A stretch of DNA of 42,122 bases from Oscillospiraceae bacterium (GCA_018380115.1 JAGZUF010000023.1:1-42122), one strand, 5' to 3'; shown: positions 1-7,925, counted from the stretch's first letter. The notes: a model not told the origin generated them from the letters alone. Made by a program: numbers and translations.

Positions 1-79
1 CGCCAAGGCCGCCGCAGCGCGACACATGGCAACCGGAAGCGCGCCACGCGCGGCTGTAAAAAACAGAAGAAGGGAATAT

Positions 80-155
80 CGGGGTGTAGCGCAGTTGGTA
101 GCGCGCCACATTTGGGATGTGGATGCCGTGGGTTCGAATCCCGCCACTCCGACCA
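80..155 (+). tRNA. tRNA-Pro (anticodon UGG)
   Basis: A full cloverleaf can be drawn. The acceptor stem CGGGGTG (80-86) pairs with CACTCCG (145-151), with discriminator A152 and an encoded CCA at 153-155. The anticodon stem CCACA/TGTGG (106-110/118-122) encloses loop TTTGGGA with anticodon TGG at 113-115, which reads proline codons. The T arm GGGTTCGAATCCC is canonical. A terminator hairpin follows at once. The low-GC block downstream makes this tRNA a possible integration landmark, but I found no second copy of its 3' end. Confidence 0.97.
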
Positions 156-156
156 G

Positions 157-195
157 TCCGAGTGTTCGTAAGGACACTCGGATTTTTATTTTTCA
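157..195 (+). terminator. Terminator of the tRNA-Pro transcript
   Basis: A 9-bp stem TCCGAGTGT (157-165) / ACACTCGGA (174-182) is followed by a T-rich run. It lies two bases after the tRNA CCA. Confidence 0.9.
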
Positions 196-222
196 AGTTT
201 CGTTATGAACTTCGGTGCCAGA

Positions 223-265
223 AGAACACCCGTAGAGTCAGTGTTCTACAGGTTTTTTCTTTTTG
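223..265 (+). terminator. Second terminator-like hairpin after tRNA-Pro
   Basis: AGAACAC (223-229) pairs with GTGTTCT (241-247), with a T-run at 253-265. It could be a back-up terminator for the tRNA transcript. No gene on the + strand lies between the two hairpins. Confidence 0.6.
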
Positions 266-381
266 ATTTGTCAAATTTTATTCTCCAGATGCAGATGCCT
301 TTGGGACAGCCTTTGGCTGAACTTTAATTTCGGCTTTTGGCAGCGCGCCAGTGAAGGCATTGGAGGTGTTTGGTACAGTTA

Positions 382-1386
382 TCAGTCAACATTTCCTTCT
401 ATCTGTTCTTTGAAATATTGTACGCTTGATAAAAATTGTTGTCTTTTTTTGTTTGATAAATTTGGCGAGGCGATATTTGCCAGTTTTTGAAGGCTGGAAT
501 ATCGTGCATATGCACGGGCATGGGTTCGCAGTATTTCCTGTTCCGCCTTGATTCTTTCCTGATTGGAGATTTTATCAATAATTTTCTTTATATATTGGAA
601 TAACGGCGCTTTGGAAGAATAGTCGGCAGGTGCATAAAAATCAATTCGGCCGTCATTGAATAGCTGGTATACCTTGCGGCGCTGGTTCCTGATAGGGTCA
701 TATACGCCGATGGAATGTCCACCTTTGTCTTTCACAAGGCGCATACAAGGAATGTCGGTGGTGCTGTCTCCAATATAGACAATATTCTCATAGGGAATAT
801 AAAGCTCACTTTTAGATACGCTGTCATTTACACTTTCATCGTATTCTTCAAACTTTCCTTTTGCAATACGGAAAATAAACTGGGTCTTATTTGTATAATT
901 TACACTCTGTGCAGGCCATTCTGCAACGCCGTCCGCAAAATACAGATAAGAAGACGCATATATCCGCTTGAACTCTTTTGCTATCATGTTCCCTTCAATG
1001 ATTTCTTTAAGCCCGGAAGAGATGATATAATGCTGCACGGAGATTTTTCTCTGCCCGGCATATCGATTTACGCGCTGAAACCATGTGTCAACGCCTTTAT
1101 ACAGCTCTACATACTGCCCGGCTTCTCGAAAATAGTCCCGGCGGATAGATTTCCTGCATACTTTCGATTTCACGAGCAGCTGATACATTCACGCTAAATT
1201 GTTGTCCATCAAATTTTCTTTGGCCAATTGATTAGATTCAGGCCAAAAATCTTCCTTGCACATCCCGAATGAAGGAATGAGCGTGAAAGACTGCATATCA
1301 TCCGGAGAAAGTATTTTATCAAAATCATAGCAAATAGCCATTATCGGAGTTTTGGAGGGGGCTGTCTCTTTGGCTTCTTCACACAT
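382..1386 (-). pseudogene. HAD-family hydrolase interrupted by an in-frame TGA
   Basis: Two collinear pieces in the same frame make one HAD-superfamily phosphatase-like protein. The N-terminal 65 residues (1386-1189) carry motif I as CYDFDKIL, where the usual DxDxT threonine is isoleucine. The C-terminal 268 residues (1188-382) carry ISSGLKE (motif II region) and YIGDSTTDIP (motif IV). The pieces are separated only by TGA at 1189-1191, directly followed by ATG at 1186-1188, so reinitiation of the second part is physically possible. From memory of the family, a tyrosine normally sits at the stop. An RBS (AAAGGAG) and a good promoter precede the start. The gene is clearly lower in GC than the host backbone, suggesting transfer. 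Loss of the motif I threonine plus the stop favours a decaying gene. A sequencing error or split expression cannot be excluded. Confidence 0.8.
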
Positions 1387-1426
1387 AAAATTTCTCCTTT
1401 ATAGAATGCTCAAGAAGTCTATTAAA

Positions 1427-1455
1427 AGCATAGCAAACAACCTTTCAAAAGTCAA
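1427..1455 (-). promoter_or_regulatory. Promoter of the HAD pseudogene
   Basis: On the minus strand, TTGACT (1450-1455) is followed by a 17-bp spacer and TATGCT (1427-1432). It is about 40 bases upstream of the start codon at 1386. Confidence 0.7.
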
Positions 1456-1892
1456 TAAATATTATCATCAAATTAATTGAAAATATATTGATTGTTTTGC
1501 TCAAAAGATATATACTATGAACGTCATATTTCACAGCGCTGAAATATGTGGGTTGAAATAATTATTTTGCCGATAAAGGAAATGCCCGCTTGCGGCATTT
1601 CCTTTCTTCGTTTCTATGGAACATTTTAGTCAATTTAAGCACCAGGCTAAGGTGCTGTTTTTTCTACCGCTGTTTTACGGGCCGTTGGGAACGGTTCAAT
1701 GGAACCAAAGCTCAAAAGCACAATATTGAAACAAATGGAAAACCCGCTTAAACACTGGGTTTAGGCGGGCTTTTTAGTGTGGTTCCCATTTCAGCCTGCG
1801 GCTTTATTGGCCGGGCTGCGATACAAATGCTTTATTGGTCTGCCGCCCTTTCCGAACGTGCAAGGGCAGGAGTTTGAGCGCTTTCCACCCTT
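1456..1892. other. Non-coding low-GC stretch with two hairpins
   Basis: No gene is supported here. One hairpin, AAAGGAAATGCC (1575-1586) / GGCATTTCCTTT (1594-1605), has only a weak T-run. A second, CCCGCTTAAAC (1743-1753) / GTTTAGGCGGG (1759-1769), is followed by TTTTT on + and TTTT on -, and most likely ends the PadR-DUF1700 transcript coming from the right. The rest resembles worn-down accessory DNA. Confidence 0.5.
1743..1775. terminator. Bidirectional terminator after PadR-DUF1700
   Basis: An 11-bp stem (1743-1753/1759-1769, one G-U pair) with a 5-base loop has a T-run on both strands. It is the first hairpin downstream of the minus-strand DUF1700 gene. Confidence 0.75.
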
Positions 1893-2450
1893 TCAAAGAG
1901 ACAAACGCTGTTTTGCTTTCCCAACACTTTTGATGTAATAAATCAGAATCTTCCAGCAGCCCCGCCCGGCAAGGTACAGAATGACGCCAATTACGATGCT
2001 AAGAATAAAGACGATGATTGGGTTTTCAATGCCGGCAATGCCGATATAGCCGGCATAAGGCAGGCCCAGATGAAGCAATGTGTCCACCAGCTTTACCGCC
2101 CCCATGATGGGGGTGGCCGCTGCACATACTATGAATACAGGCGCGCAGATGGCGAGCACGGGAATTACAAATAAACCGGAAAAGCCGGCAAGGCTGTAAT
2201 AGGCACAAATTGCAAGAACTCTGTTCCAGCTAAAGGCACTGCTTTTTACAATCAAATCGCCTAAATAGGCTTTCGCCAGTGCTTTGGGGTTGCCCAGACG
2301 CTCGATGATTTCTTCAGCCTGTTTTCCTTCGCTTTGCAGTTCAAGCATTTCGCTCTTGATTTCCTTTACAATATCAACGCGTTCAGAAACAGGCAAAGGC
2401 TTCAGATATTTTTCAATTTTTTCAAGGTAGTCATTCAGAACTTTTTCCAT
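1893..2450 (-). CDS. DUF1700/HAAS-type membrane protein
   Basis: This 185-residue protein has a soluble helical N-terminus (about residues 1-75, with the motif PVSERVDIVKEIKSEM and an ERLGNPKALAKAYLGD segment) followed by three to four hydrophobic membrane segments. That is the layout of DUF1700/HAAS proteins. The start at 2450 is set by AAAGGAG about 9 bases upstream, and the gene begins 5 bases after the end of the PadR gene. PadR-DUF1700 pairs are common in Firmicutes, where the membrane protein is thought to act with or be controlled by the PadR repressor. The exact function is unknown. Its GC content is lower than the genes from 3,200 onward. Confidence 0.88.
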   Translation of the reverse strand: MEKVLNDYLEKIEKYLKPLPVSERVDIVKEIKSEMLELQSEGKQAEEIIERLGNPKALAKAYLGDLIVKSSAFSWNRVLAICAYYSLAGFSGLFVIPVLAICAPVFIVCAAATPIMGAVKLVDTLLHLGLPYAGYIGIAGIENPIIVFILSIVIGVILYLAGRGCWKILIYYIKSVGKAKQRLSL

Positions 2451-2454
2451 GGTC

Positions 2455-2787
2455 TTATTCTCCTTTGAGTTCATTGATTGCGCTGAGCAGGTTGTCCCAT
2501 TCCTCCGACATCGAAGAAATATATTCAAGCCCCTTCTCTGTAATGGCATAATATTTCCTCGGCGGCAGGCCTTCGACGCTTTCCCGCCATGAAGATGAGA
2601 CAAAGCCCTCTTTCATCAACCGCCTGAGCAATGGGTAAATTGTATTTTCCTTCGCAGCCAGAATAGGGTATTTTTCCAATGTGCTGATTATTTCGTAACC
2701 GTAAGACTCTCTTCGCTTTATCATCAGCAGAATACAGAATTCAAGCGTGCCGCGTTTGATTTGAGATTTCCAATCATCAACATTCAT
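2455..2787 (-). CDS. PadR-family transcriptional regulator
   Basis: This is a 110-residue, single-domain PadR protein. A winged helix-turn-helix covers nearly the whole chain: GTLEFCILLMI and SYGYEI at residues 13-35, then the recognition segment ENTIYPLLRRLMKEG, and the wing with PRKYYAITEKG. The ATG at 2787 is preceded by GCAGGAGGCGC, a strong RBS. Longer upstream frames have no such site. It is the first gene of a two-gene unit with DUF1700. The promoter region holds repeated ATATACTGT motifs, so autorepression is likely. The ligand is unknown. Confidence 0.93.
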   Translation of the reverse strand: MNVDDWKSQIKRGTLEFCILLMIKRRESYGYEIISTLEKYPILAAKENTIYPLLRRLMKEGFVSSSWRESVEGLPPRKYYAITEKGLEYISSMSEEWDNLLSAINELKGE

Positions 2788-2809
2788 ATACTGCGCCTCC
2801 TGCATATAT

Positions 2810-2838
2810 ATCGTACTACACAGTATATGTTTTGTCAA
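2810..2838 (-). promoter_or_regulatory. Promoter and probable PadR operator
   Basis: TTGACA (2833-2838), a 17-bp spacer and TACGAT (2810-2815) form a near-consensus promoter. The 9-bp motif ATATACTGT occurs twice in direct orientation, once overlapping the spacer and once just upstream of the -35 box. This is a plausible PadR binding array, but it is inferred only from position. Confidence 0.75.
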
Positions 2839-3219
2839 CAGTATATCTGAATAAAATATGATTTCCGTGAGAAATTTTCGGAACCCTTGAACAGGCTTGG
2901 CTTTCCGTTGAAAAAGGCATAGCCCGAGGCTCATTACAAAATCATTGACGCGGCCTCTGTTGTAGGGCAGAGGCATTTCTTGCCGCAGGCACGCCGCCTC
3001 CCGGTACCGTGAAGCAAAGGCGGAAGCATAAAGGCACACCGGCGCCCTTGGCGCGATGGCATACCGAAAGTTGGGCGCATGATATATCGCCTCTTTGCGG
3101 CACAGGCGGCCTGGATGGGCATGGAGCGTGCATGCAAAAGAAAGCCCCCGCATTGGGCCCAAAACGGCCTGATGCGGGGGCTTTTCTTTTTAAGGGAGAG
3201 GCGCGCCGGGCCCGGCGCG
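2839..3219. other. Intergenic boundary between low-GC island and GC-rich backbone
   Basis: No gene is supported. Composition changes from AT-rich to GC-rich at about 2,940. The right part ends in a strong bidirectional terminator that belongs to the phosphate-transport operon. Confidence 0.5.
3136..3190. terminator. Bidirectional terminator after the PiT-DUF47 operon
   Basis: AAAGCCCCCGCAT (3141-3153) pairs perfectly with ATGCGGGGGCTTT (3172-3184). There is an inner GGCC/GGCC pairing and T-rich tails on both strands. It lies about 30 bases past the DUF47 stop. Confidence 0.92.
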
Positions 3220-3843
3220 TCACGAGTTTTTCATAACAACGCGCTCTACCACGTCCGCCACATGCTCGCAGGCGTCTGCGCACTTTTCCAGATAAATATA
3301 CACCTCGCGGCAGGCAATGATTTCCAGCGCATCGGTGCTGCTGGTATGAAGATTGTGCATGCTGGAGATAAACAGGCCGTCCGCCTCTTCCTCCATGGTA
3401 TTGATGTGGATGATGTGTTCGTGCAGCTTTTTAGAATGTTTGAAATCTGCAAATTCCACCATCATGTCGCGCACGGCCTCACAGCAGCGCGCCACCACTT
3501 TTGCAAGCGAAAGGGCTTCCGGCCGGATGACCTGAATATTGTTGTAGTAAATGCGGATGAGGACATCCTCTATTTTATCGGTGAGCTCGTCAATGCACTG
3601 GCTGAGCAGCATGATGTCCTCGCGCTCAATGGGCGTGATGAAGGCCTTTACCAGGGCGTCCAGCAAAGCATGCTTTTTTTCATCCGCCGCGTGCTCTACG
3701 GCATGTATCTCCTCCAGCTTTTGGGGAAGCTGGGCCGGGGCAAAGTGCTCCATCGCCTGCTCCAGCAAATGGGCTGCCTGGCACGAAAGCTGCGTGCAGG
3801 CAATGAAATTTTCAAAATAGAAGGAATCCTGTTTTTTTGACAT
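3220..3843 (-). CDS. DUF47 / PhoU-like phosphate transport accessory protein
   Basis: This is a 207-residue all-helical protein of the DUF47 (TIGR00153) family, related to PhoU and found beside PiT transporters. Visible family traits are the repeated acidic helices with EHAADEKKH (about residues 50-58), PIEREDIMLLSQCIDELTD (about 71-89) and EEEADGLF near residue 152. These supply conserved metal-binding-type acidic residues. The start at 3843 has AGGAGG about 12 bases upstream. It begins 35 bases after the PiT gene ends and is evidently co-transcribed. The expected role is to regulate or assist phosphate uptake through the partner permease in the cytoplasm, which follows from family knowledge. 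Confidence 0.93.
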   Translation of the reverse strand: MSKKQDSFYFENFIACTQLSCQAAHLLEQAMEHFAPAQLPQKLEEIHAVEHAADEKKHALLDALVKAFITPIEREDIMLLSQCIDELTDKIEDVLIRIYYNNIQVIRPEALSLAKVVARCCEAVRDMMVEFADFKHSKKLHEHIIHINTMEEEADGLFISSMHNLHTSSTDALEIIACREVYIYLEKCADACEHVADVVERVVMKNS

Positions 3844-3878
3844 GATGTTACGCGCCTCCTGACATGTTCAAAAGCGGT

Positions 3879-4931
3879 TTAGAAAATGGCCATGAACAGC
3901 TTTGCCATAATAAAGCTGATAAGCCCGCAGCCCGGAAAGGTGAACACCCAGGTGAGCACCATGTCCTTCACCACGCCGAAGTTGATGGCCGAAAGGCGTT
4001 TCACCGCGCCCACGCCCATAATGGCGGTGGTTTTGGTGTGCGTGGTAGAAACCGGAATGCCGAACAGGCTGGAATACAAAAGGCACAGTGCTGCGGCAAT
4101 GTCGGCAGAAAAGCCCTGATATTTTTCAAGGTGCACCATATCCATGCCCACAGATTTGATGATTTTTTCACCGCCTACGCTGGTACCCAGGGCCATTACC
4201 ACACTGCACAAAAGCATAAGCCACACAGGGATGCTGATGCCGTCTACACTGCTTTGCCCGTTGCAGAAGGCAAGGCCCAGAAAAAGAACGCCGATGAATT
4301 TCTGGCCGTCCTGCGCGCCGTGCATAAAGCTCATGGCGGCGGCGCCGAATATCTGTGCGGCCCGGAAAAAGGGGTTCGTTTTGCGCCTGTCCATGCTGCG
4401 GCACACCAGCGTCACCAGCTTGCACACGGCCCAGCCCGTGGCGAAGCCCAGCGCAAGGCTGAGCACCAGCCCATACAGCACCTTGGCCCATTCGCCCATG
4501 TTGATGCCGCCGATGCCGCTTTGAATGGCGATGGCCGCGCCTGAGAGGCCCGCAATGAGGCTGTGGCTTTCGCTGGTGGGAATGCCGAACAGCGAGGCCC
4601 CCACGCTGTACACCACAATAGAGAACAGCGCGGCGCACAGCGCCACCAGCGCCTCGTGCGTATTTCCGCCGAAGTCCACCATATTGCTGATGGTGGACGC
4701 GACAGAGCTGTTGATTTTCGTCATTACAAACACGCCCAGGAAGTTGAACACGGCGCTCATGATAATCGCTGCACGCACATTCATGCAGCGTGTGGTGACG
4801 CAGGTGGCAATGGCGTTGGGCGCGTCTGTCCAGCCGTTGACGAAAATCACGCCCAGCGTGAGCGCCACGGTGATGAGAAGAACAGGGTTGCCGGCCATTT
4901 CGCTGAGGAAGTGAGAAAACGATACGTCCAT
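3879..4931 (-). CDS. PiT-family inorganic phosphate transporter
   Basis: This is a 350-residue polytopic membrane protein with the two inverted signature motifs of PiT permeases: NGWTDAPNAIATCV near residue 32 and SFMHGAQDGQKFIGV in the second half. Serine/threonine-rich repeats GIPTSESHSLIAG and GIPVSTTHTKTTAIMG also match the family. It is expected to import phosphate, usually as a metal-phosphate complex, driven by the proton or sodium gradient. ATG 4931 is chosen because it follows a G-rich RBS and starts the family-like N-terminus. An upstream in-frame extension of about 60 residues crosses a terminator hairpin and is rejected. The DUF47 gene follows. A leader of about 240 bases precedes it. 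Confidence 0.94.
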   Translation of the reverse strand: MDVSFSHFLSEMAGNPVLLITVALTLGVIFVNGWTDAPNAIATCVTTRCMNVRAAIIMSAVFNFLGVFVMTKINSSVASTISNMVDFGGNTHEALVALCAALFSIVVYSVGASLFGIPTSESHSLIAGLSGAAIAIQSGIGGINMGEWAKVLYGLVLSLALGFATGWAVCKLVTLVCRSMDRRKTNPFFRAAQIFGAAAMSFMHGAQDGQKFIGVLFLGLAFCNGQSSVDGISIPVWLMLLCSVVMALGTSVGGEKIIKSVGMDMVHLEKYQGFSADIAAALCLLYSSLFGIPVSTTHTKTTAIMGVGAVKRLSAINFGVVKDMVLTWVFTFPGCGLISFIMAKLFMAIF

Positions 4932-5035
4932 AAAAGCCCCCGGTTTCCGAAAAACAGTGTTCGTGCCGTGAAACAAGCGGCCGTCTGCAAAAGGTGCCTT
5001 GTGCAGCCCCGGCGGCAGGCACCCTGCGCCTGCAG

Positions 5036-5073
5036 AAAAAAACAGGGCTTCCTGTGAAAGGGAAGCCCTGTCA
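5036..5073 (-). terminator. Intrinsic terminator or attenuator upstream of PiT
   Basis: CAGGGCTTCC and GGAAGCCCTG pair around an 8-base loop. On the minus strand this is followed by seven T residues (A-run 5036-5042 on +). It could end the transcript of the upstream GTPase-NYN gene or attenuate the PiT leader. Confidence 0.85.
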
Positions 5074-5182
5074 TGCGGCATAGCCCAGGGGCCGCGCATT
5101 TTACAGCATTTCGGCACTGCGAATAAATAGAGACGCCAGGCGGCTCTCTATGACAGACTCCACCACTTATTCCAGCAGTTCC

Positions 5183-5211
5183 AGCATATCAGCAAAACGG
5201 CGGGCCGTCAA
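5183..5211 (-). promoter_or_regulatory. Candidate promoter of the PiT leader
   Basis: TTGACG (5206-5211), a 17-bp spacer and TATGCT (5183-5188) on the minus strand, in the gap after the GTPase-NYN stop codon. Confidence 0.6.
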
Positions 5212-5281
5212 CAGAATTTGTCTGTTTTTTAAGAAGGACGTAAAAATTTTTCTTCAGGCCGCAGGATACTGGCACGAACGC

Positions 5282-7864
5282 CTATTGCTTTTTTGCCAGT
5301 ATTTCGGCTATCTGCCGGTCGGCAAGCTCTATTTCCTCTTTCAGCGCCCGGGCGGACATGCGCAGGGCTCCGTGCCCCAGAATGATAAGCTGCTCGGCGC
5401 CGTCCGAAGTTGCCACGCGCACGCGGTGGCGGCCTGCAAGCTGATAGGTGGCCTTTTCGATATACATATCGGCTGTTTCGGCCTCTTTGGTATACACGAT
5501 GCAGATGCCGCCGTACTGCTGCACCTCGCCGCGCCCGCCGCGCACTTTGTAAGCGTCGAACACCAGAATGACACGGCACTGGCGGAAGCCCTGATAATTG
5601 CACAGGATGTCCGCAAGGGCCGCGCGGGCGGCGTCGATGTTTTCTCTGGCAAGCTCTTTCAGCTCGTCCCATGCGAAGATGATATTATAGCCGTCTACCA
5701 GCAGATAGTCCTGCACAGGGGGCTCTGCCTGCGCGGAGGCTTCGCGCGGGCGGCGGGCCAGGGCGCTGTCCACAAGGTCCCTCCGGCGGATGGGCCCAAA
5801 GGTGCGCACAAAAATAGCCTCCAGCTCTTTGTCCTCCTCCAGCGTGCCGGTATAGGGCTTCGCCGCTGTGCGCGGGCGGCTTTCCGCATGCGGCTGGGCC
5901 GGGGCCTTCGGCCGAAGCACGGGGGGAATATGCATCAGCGCAGGCGCCTCATTCCATTTCACCGTAAAGCCTGCACCGTGCCCGCAGAATACGGAATCCG
6001 CCGTGTTTTCTGTGTCTGCGTCCGCGTCATATCCGGCAGCCTCTATCACCTGCGCGGCGTTATGGCAGGGGGCATAGCCCTGCACGGCAGCCGAAAAACG
6101 GCCCAGACCCTGCGTGTACCCGGCCACCTCGCGCGCATAGCCGCGCATGCAGGCTACTGGGGCCGTGCCGGTGAGCACAGCCGTTTCGCCGCAAAGCTGC
6201 GGCGGCTCAAAGCTGCCGTTCATGCGCTGAACGTCTGCCATGGCGCGCCCCACGGCGGCGGCAGGCACCTCCAGCCGGAAGGCATAGTACGGCTCCAGCA
6301 AAATACTTTCCGTGCTGCGCAGGCCTTGGCGCAGCGCGCGGTAGGTAGCTTGGCGGAAATCGCCGCCTTCGGTGTGCTTTATATGGGCGCGCCCGGCTGC
6401 CAGCGTAATGTTCATATCTGTGACAGGCGAGCCCGTCAGCACGCCTGCGTGCGTCTTTTCCGCCAGATGCGTCAGAATCAGGCGCTGCCAGCTTTTATCC
6501 AGCATATCTTCGCTGCATGTGCTGAAAAAGTGCAGGCCGCTGCCGCGCGCCGCGGGTTCCAGCAGAAGATGCACCTCGGCATAGTGGCGCAGGGGCTCGA
6601 AATGGCCCATGCCCTCTGCGGGCGAGGCAATGGTCTCCTTGTACAGAATACCGCCCTCGTCAAAGCGAAGGGCAAGGCCGAAGCGCTGCTGCGCAAGGCG
6701 GGCCAGCACCTCCAGCTGCACCTCGCCCATCACGCGCAGATGTATTTCGCCGAGCTGGGCGTTCCACTCCACACGAAGCTGGGGGTCTTCCTCCTCCAGC
6801 GTGCGCAGCTTCTGCAGGGCGGCGTACATGTCCTGCCCGCCGCCGCACACCACGCGGTAGGTGAGCACGGGCTCCAGCACGGGGGCCTGTGCGGGCGGCT
6901 GACAGCCCAGCGCCTCGCCTGCATAGGTATGGGAAAGCCCGGTGACGGCGCACACGGTGCCCGCAGGCGCCTCGGACACGGCGGTGTATTTTGCACCGGA
7001 ATAGATGCGAAGCTGGTCGGCCTTTTCCTGCCAGCCGCCGTCCTGCGCGCGCAAAAGCTGCTTTGCGCGCAGCGCGCCGCCCGTCACCTTCAAATGCGTC
7101 AGGCGCTCGCCCTTTTCACCGTAGCTCACCTTGTACACCTGCGCGGCAAAATCCGGCCCGCAGGCGGGCGCCAGCGTACAGCCGCCCAGTGCGGCCAGCA
7201 GGGCGCGCACCCCCTCGCACCGCAGCGCGCTGCCGAACAGGCAGGGAAATACCCTGCGCTGCGCCACAAGCTGCGCGGCGGCGCCGGGCGGCAGGGCGCC
7301 TGCCTCCAGATACGCCTCCATCACTTCGTCGCTTTGCAGCGCCAGCGCCTCTTCCCACTGAGGCGTGCCGGGGCAGGAAAAATCTATGCAGCCCTCGCCG
7401 AAGGCGGCGCGGGCCGCCGCCAGCAGGGCGGCCTTGTCTGCGCCGGGCAGGTCCATCTTATTGAAAAACAGGAAGGTGGGGATGCGGTGCGCGGCCAGCA
7501 GGCCCCATAAGGTGCGGGTGTGGCCCTGCACGCCGTCCGTGCCGCTGATGACAAGCACGGCATAGTCCAGCACCTGCAGGGTGCGCTCGGCTTCAGAGGA
7601 AAAATCCACGTGGCCGGGCGTATCCAGCAGAGTAATGGAGGCGCCGCCCGCGCGCAGCACAGCCTGCTTTGCAAAAATGGTGATGCCGCGCTCGCGCTCC
7701 AGCGCGTCGGTGTCTAAAAACGCGTCGCCGTGGTCTACCCTGCCAAGGCGGCGTACAGCGCCGCTCTCATATAAAAGCGCCTCGGAAAGCGTAGTCTTCC
7801 CGGCGTCCACATGGGCGAGGAGGCCCACCGCCAAACGCTTTTTTTCTGTTTCCTGCTGCGCCAT
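5282..7864 (-). CDS. TetM/EF-G-like ribosomal GTPase fused to a YacP/Rae1-type NYN nuclease
   Basis: An 860-residue two-part protein. Residues 1 to about 640 form a translational GTPase like ribosomal protection proteins: G1 AHVDAGKT (17-24), G2 RGITI (59-63), G3 DTPGH (81-85), G4 NKMD (135-138), then EF-G-like domains II-V ending near LLEPYYAFRLEVP. The TetM domain IV loop motif YSPV is absent; HTEGGDFR stands in that area, so a tetracycline-resistance role should not be assumed. After a Pro/Ala-rich linker, residues 720-860 are an NYN domain close to B. subtilis YacP/Rae1, an A-site mRNA nuclease: LLVDGYN with D724, VFDAY with D770, KEAETAD (E796, D799) and ATSD (D821). The start at 7864 follows AAAGGGAGG. 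The gene is divergent from a MerR regulator. The inference is a single protein that enters the ribosomal A site and cleaves RNA there. Confidence 0.93.
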   Translation of the reverse strand: MAQQETEKKRLAVGLLAHVDAGKTTLSEALLYESGAVRRLGRVDHGDAFLDTDALERERGITIFAKQAVLRAGGASITLLDTPGHVDFSSEAERTLQVLDYAVLVISGTDGVQGHTRTLWGLLAAHRIPTFLFFNKMDLPGADKAALLAAARAAFGEGCIDFSCPGTPQWEEALALQSDEVMEAYLEAGALPPGAAAQLVAQRRVFPCLFGSALRCEGVRALLAALGGCTLAPACGPDFAAQVYKVSYGEKGERLTHLKVTGGALRAKQLLRAQDGGWQEKADQLRIYSGAKYTAVSEAPAGTVCAVTGLSHTYAGEALGCQPPAQAPVLEPVLTYRVVCGGGQDMYAALQKLRTLEEEDPQLRVEWNAQLGEIHLRVMGEVQLEVLARLAQQRFGLALRFDEGGILYKETIASPAEGMGHFEPLRHYAEVHLLLEPAARGSGLHFFSTCSEDMLDKSWQRLILTHLAEKTHAGVLTGSPVTDMNITLAAGRAHIKHTEGGDFRQATYRALRQGLRSTESILLEPYYAFRLEVPAAAVGRAMADVQRMNGSFEPPQLCGETAVLTGTAPVACMRGYAREVAGYTQGLGRFSAAVQGYAPCHNAAQVIEAAGYDADADTENTADSVFCGHGAGFTVKWNEAPALMHIPPVLRPKAPAQPHAESRPRTAAKPYTGTLEEDKELEAIFVRTFGPIRRRDLVDSALARRPREASAQAEPPVQDYLLVDGYNIIFAWDELKELARENIDAARAALADILCNYQGFRQCRVILVFDAYKVRGGRGEVQQYGGICIVYTKEAETADMYIEKATYQLAGRHRVRVATSDGAEQLIILGHGALRMSARALKEEIELADRQIAEILAKKQ

Positions 7865-7925
7865 GCCGGCCTCCCTTTGGCCGGGCGTGCTCTGGCGTGC
7901 GCCCGGCGCTGTTTTCACAATGTCC

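Larger units (their letters stand above)
4932..5281 (-). promoter_or_regulatory. Structured leader of the PiT operon
   Basis: No protein gene is supported here. On the minus strand a promoter at 5183-5211 is followed by a perfect 10-bp hairpin with a T-run (5036-5073), then by a second pairing GGTGCCT/AGGCACC close to the PiT start. Either a short RNA of about 135 bases ends at the hairpin, or the hairpin is an attenuator that read-through must pass to express PiT. Confidence 0.5.

Noticed and set aside
1..79. The tail of an upstream gene at the left edge
   Set aside because: A frame ends with TAA at 57-59, but too little is present to support any call.
26..208. A short open frame running through tRNA-Pro
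   Set aside because: It crosses the whole tRNA and its terminator, so it cannot be a real coding region.
1189..1191. Selenocysteine or other recoding of the TGA in the HAD gene
   Set aside because: Recoding is not expected at this tyrosine-like position in HAD proteins, no suitable hairpin is obvious after the stop, and the motif I change suggests decay.
4932..5117. An N-terminal extension of the PiT protein
   Set aside because: It would have to translate through the terminator hairpin and lacks family similarity. ATG 4931 gives the usual start.
5150..7510. A long open frame on the + strand opposite the GTPase-NYN gene
   Set aside because: It is rich in Arg, Ala, Cys and His with no domain pattern, and is explained by GC-rich third positions of the real gene on the other strand.
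5282..7864. Calling the GTPase a tetracycline-resistance protein
   Set aside because: The drug-displacing loop motif is absent and the NYN fusion points to a different role.
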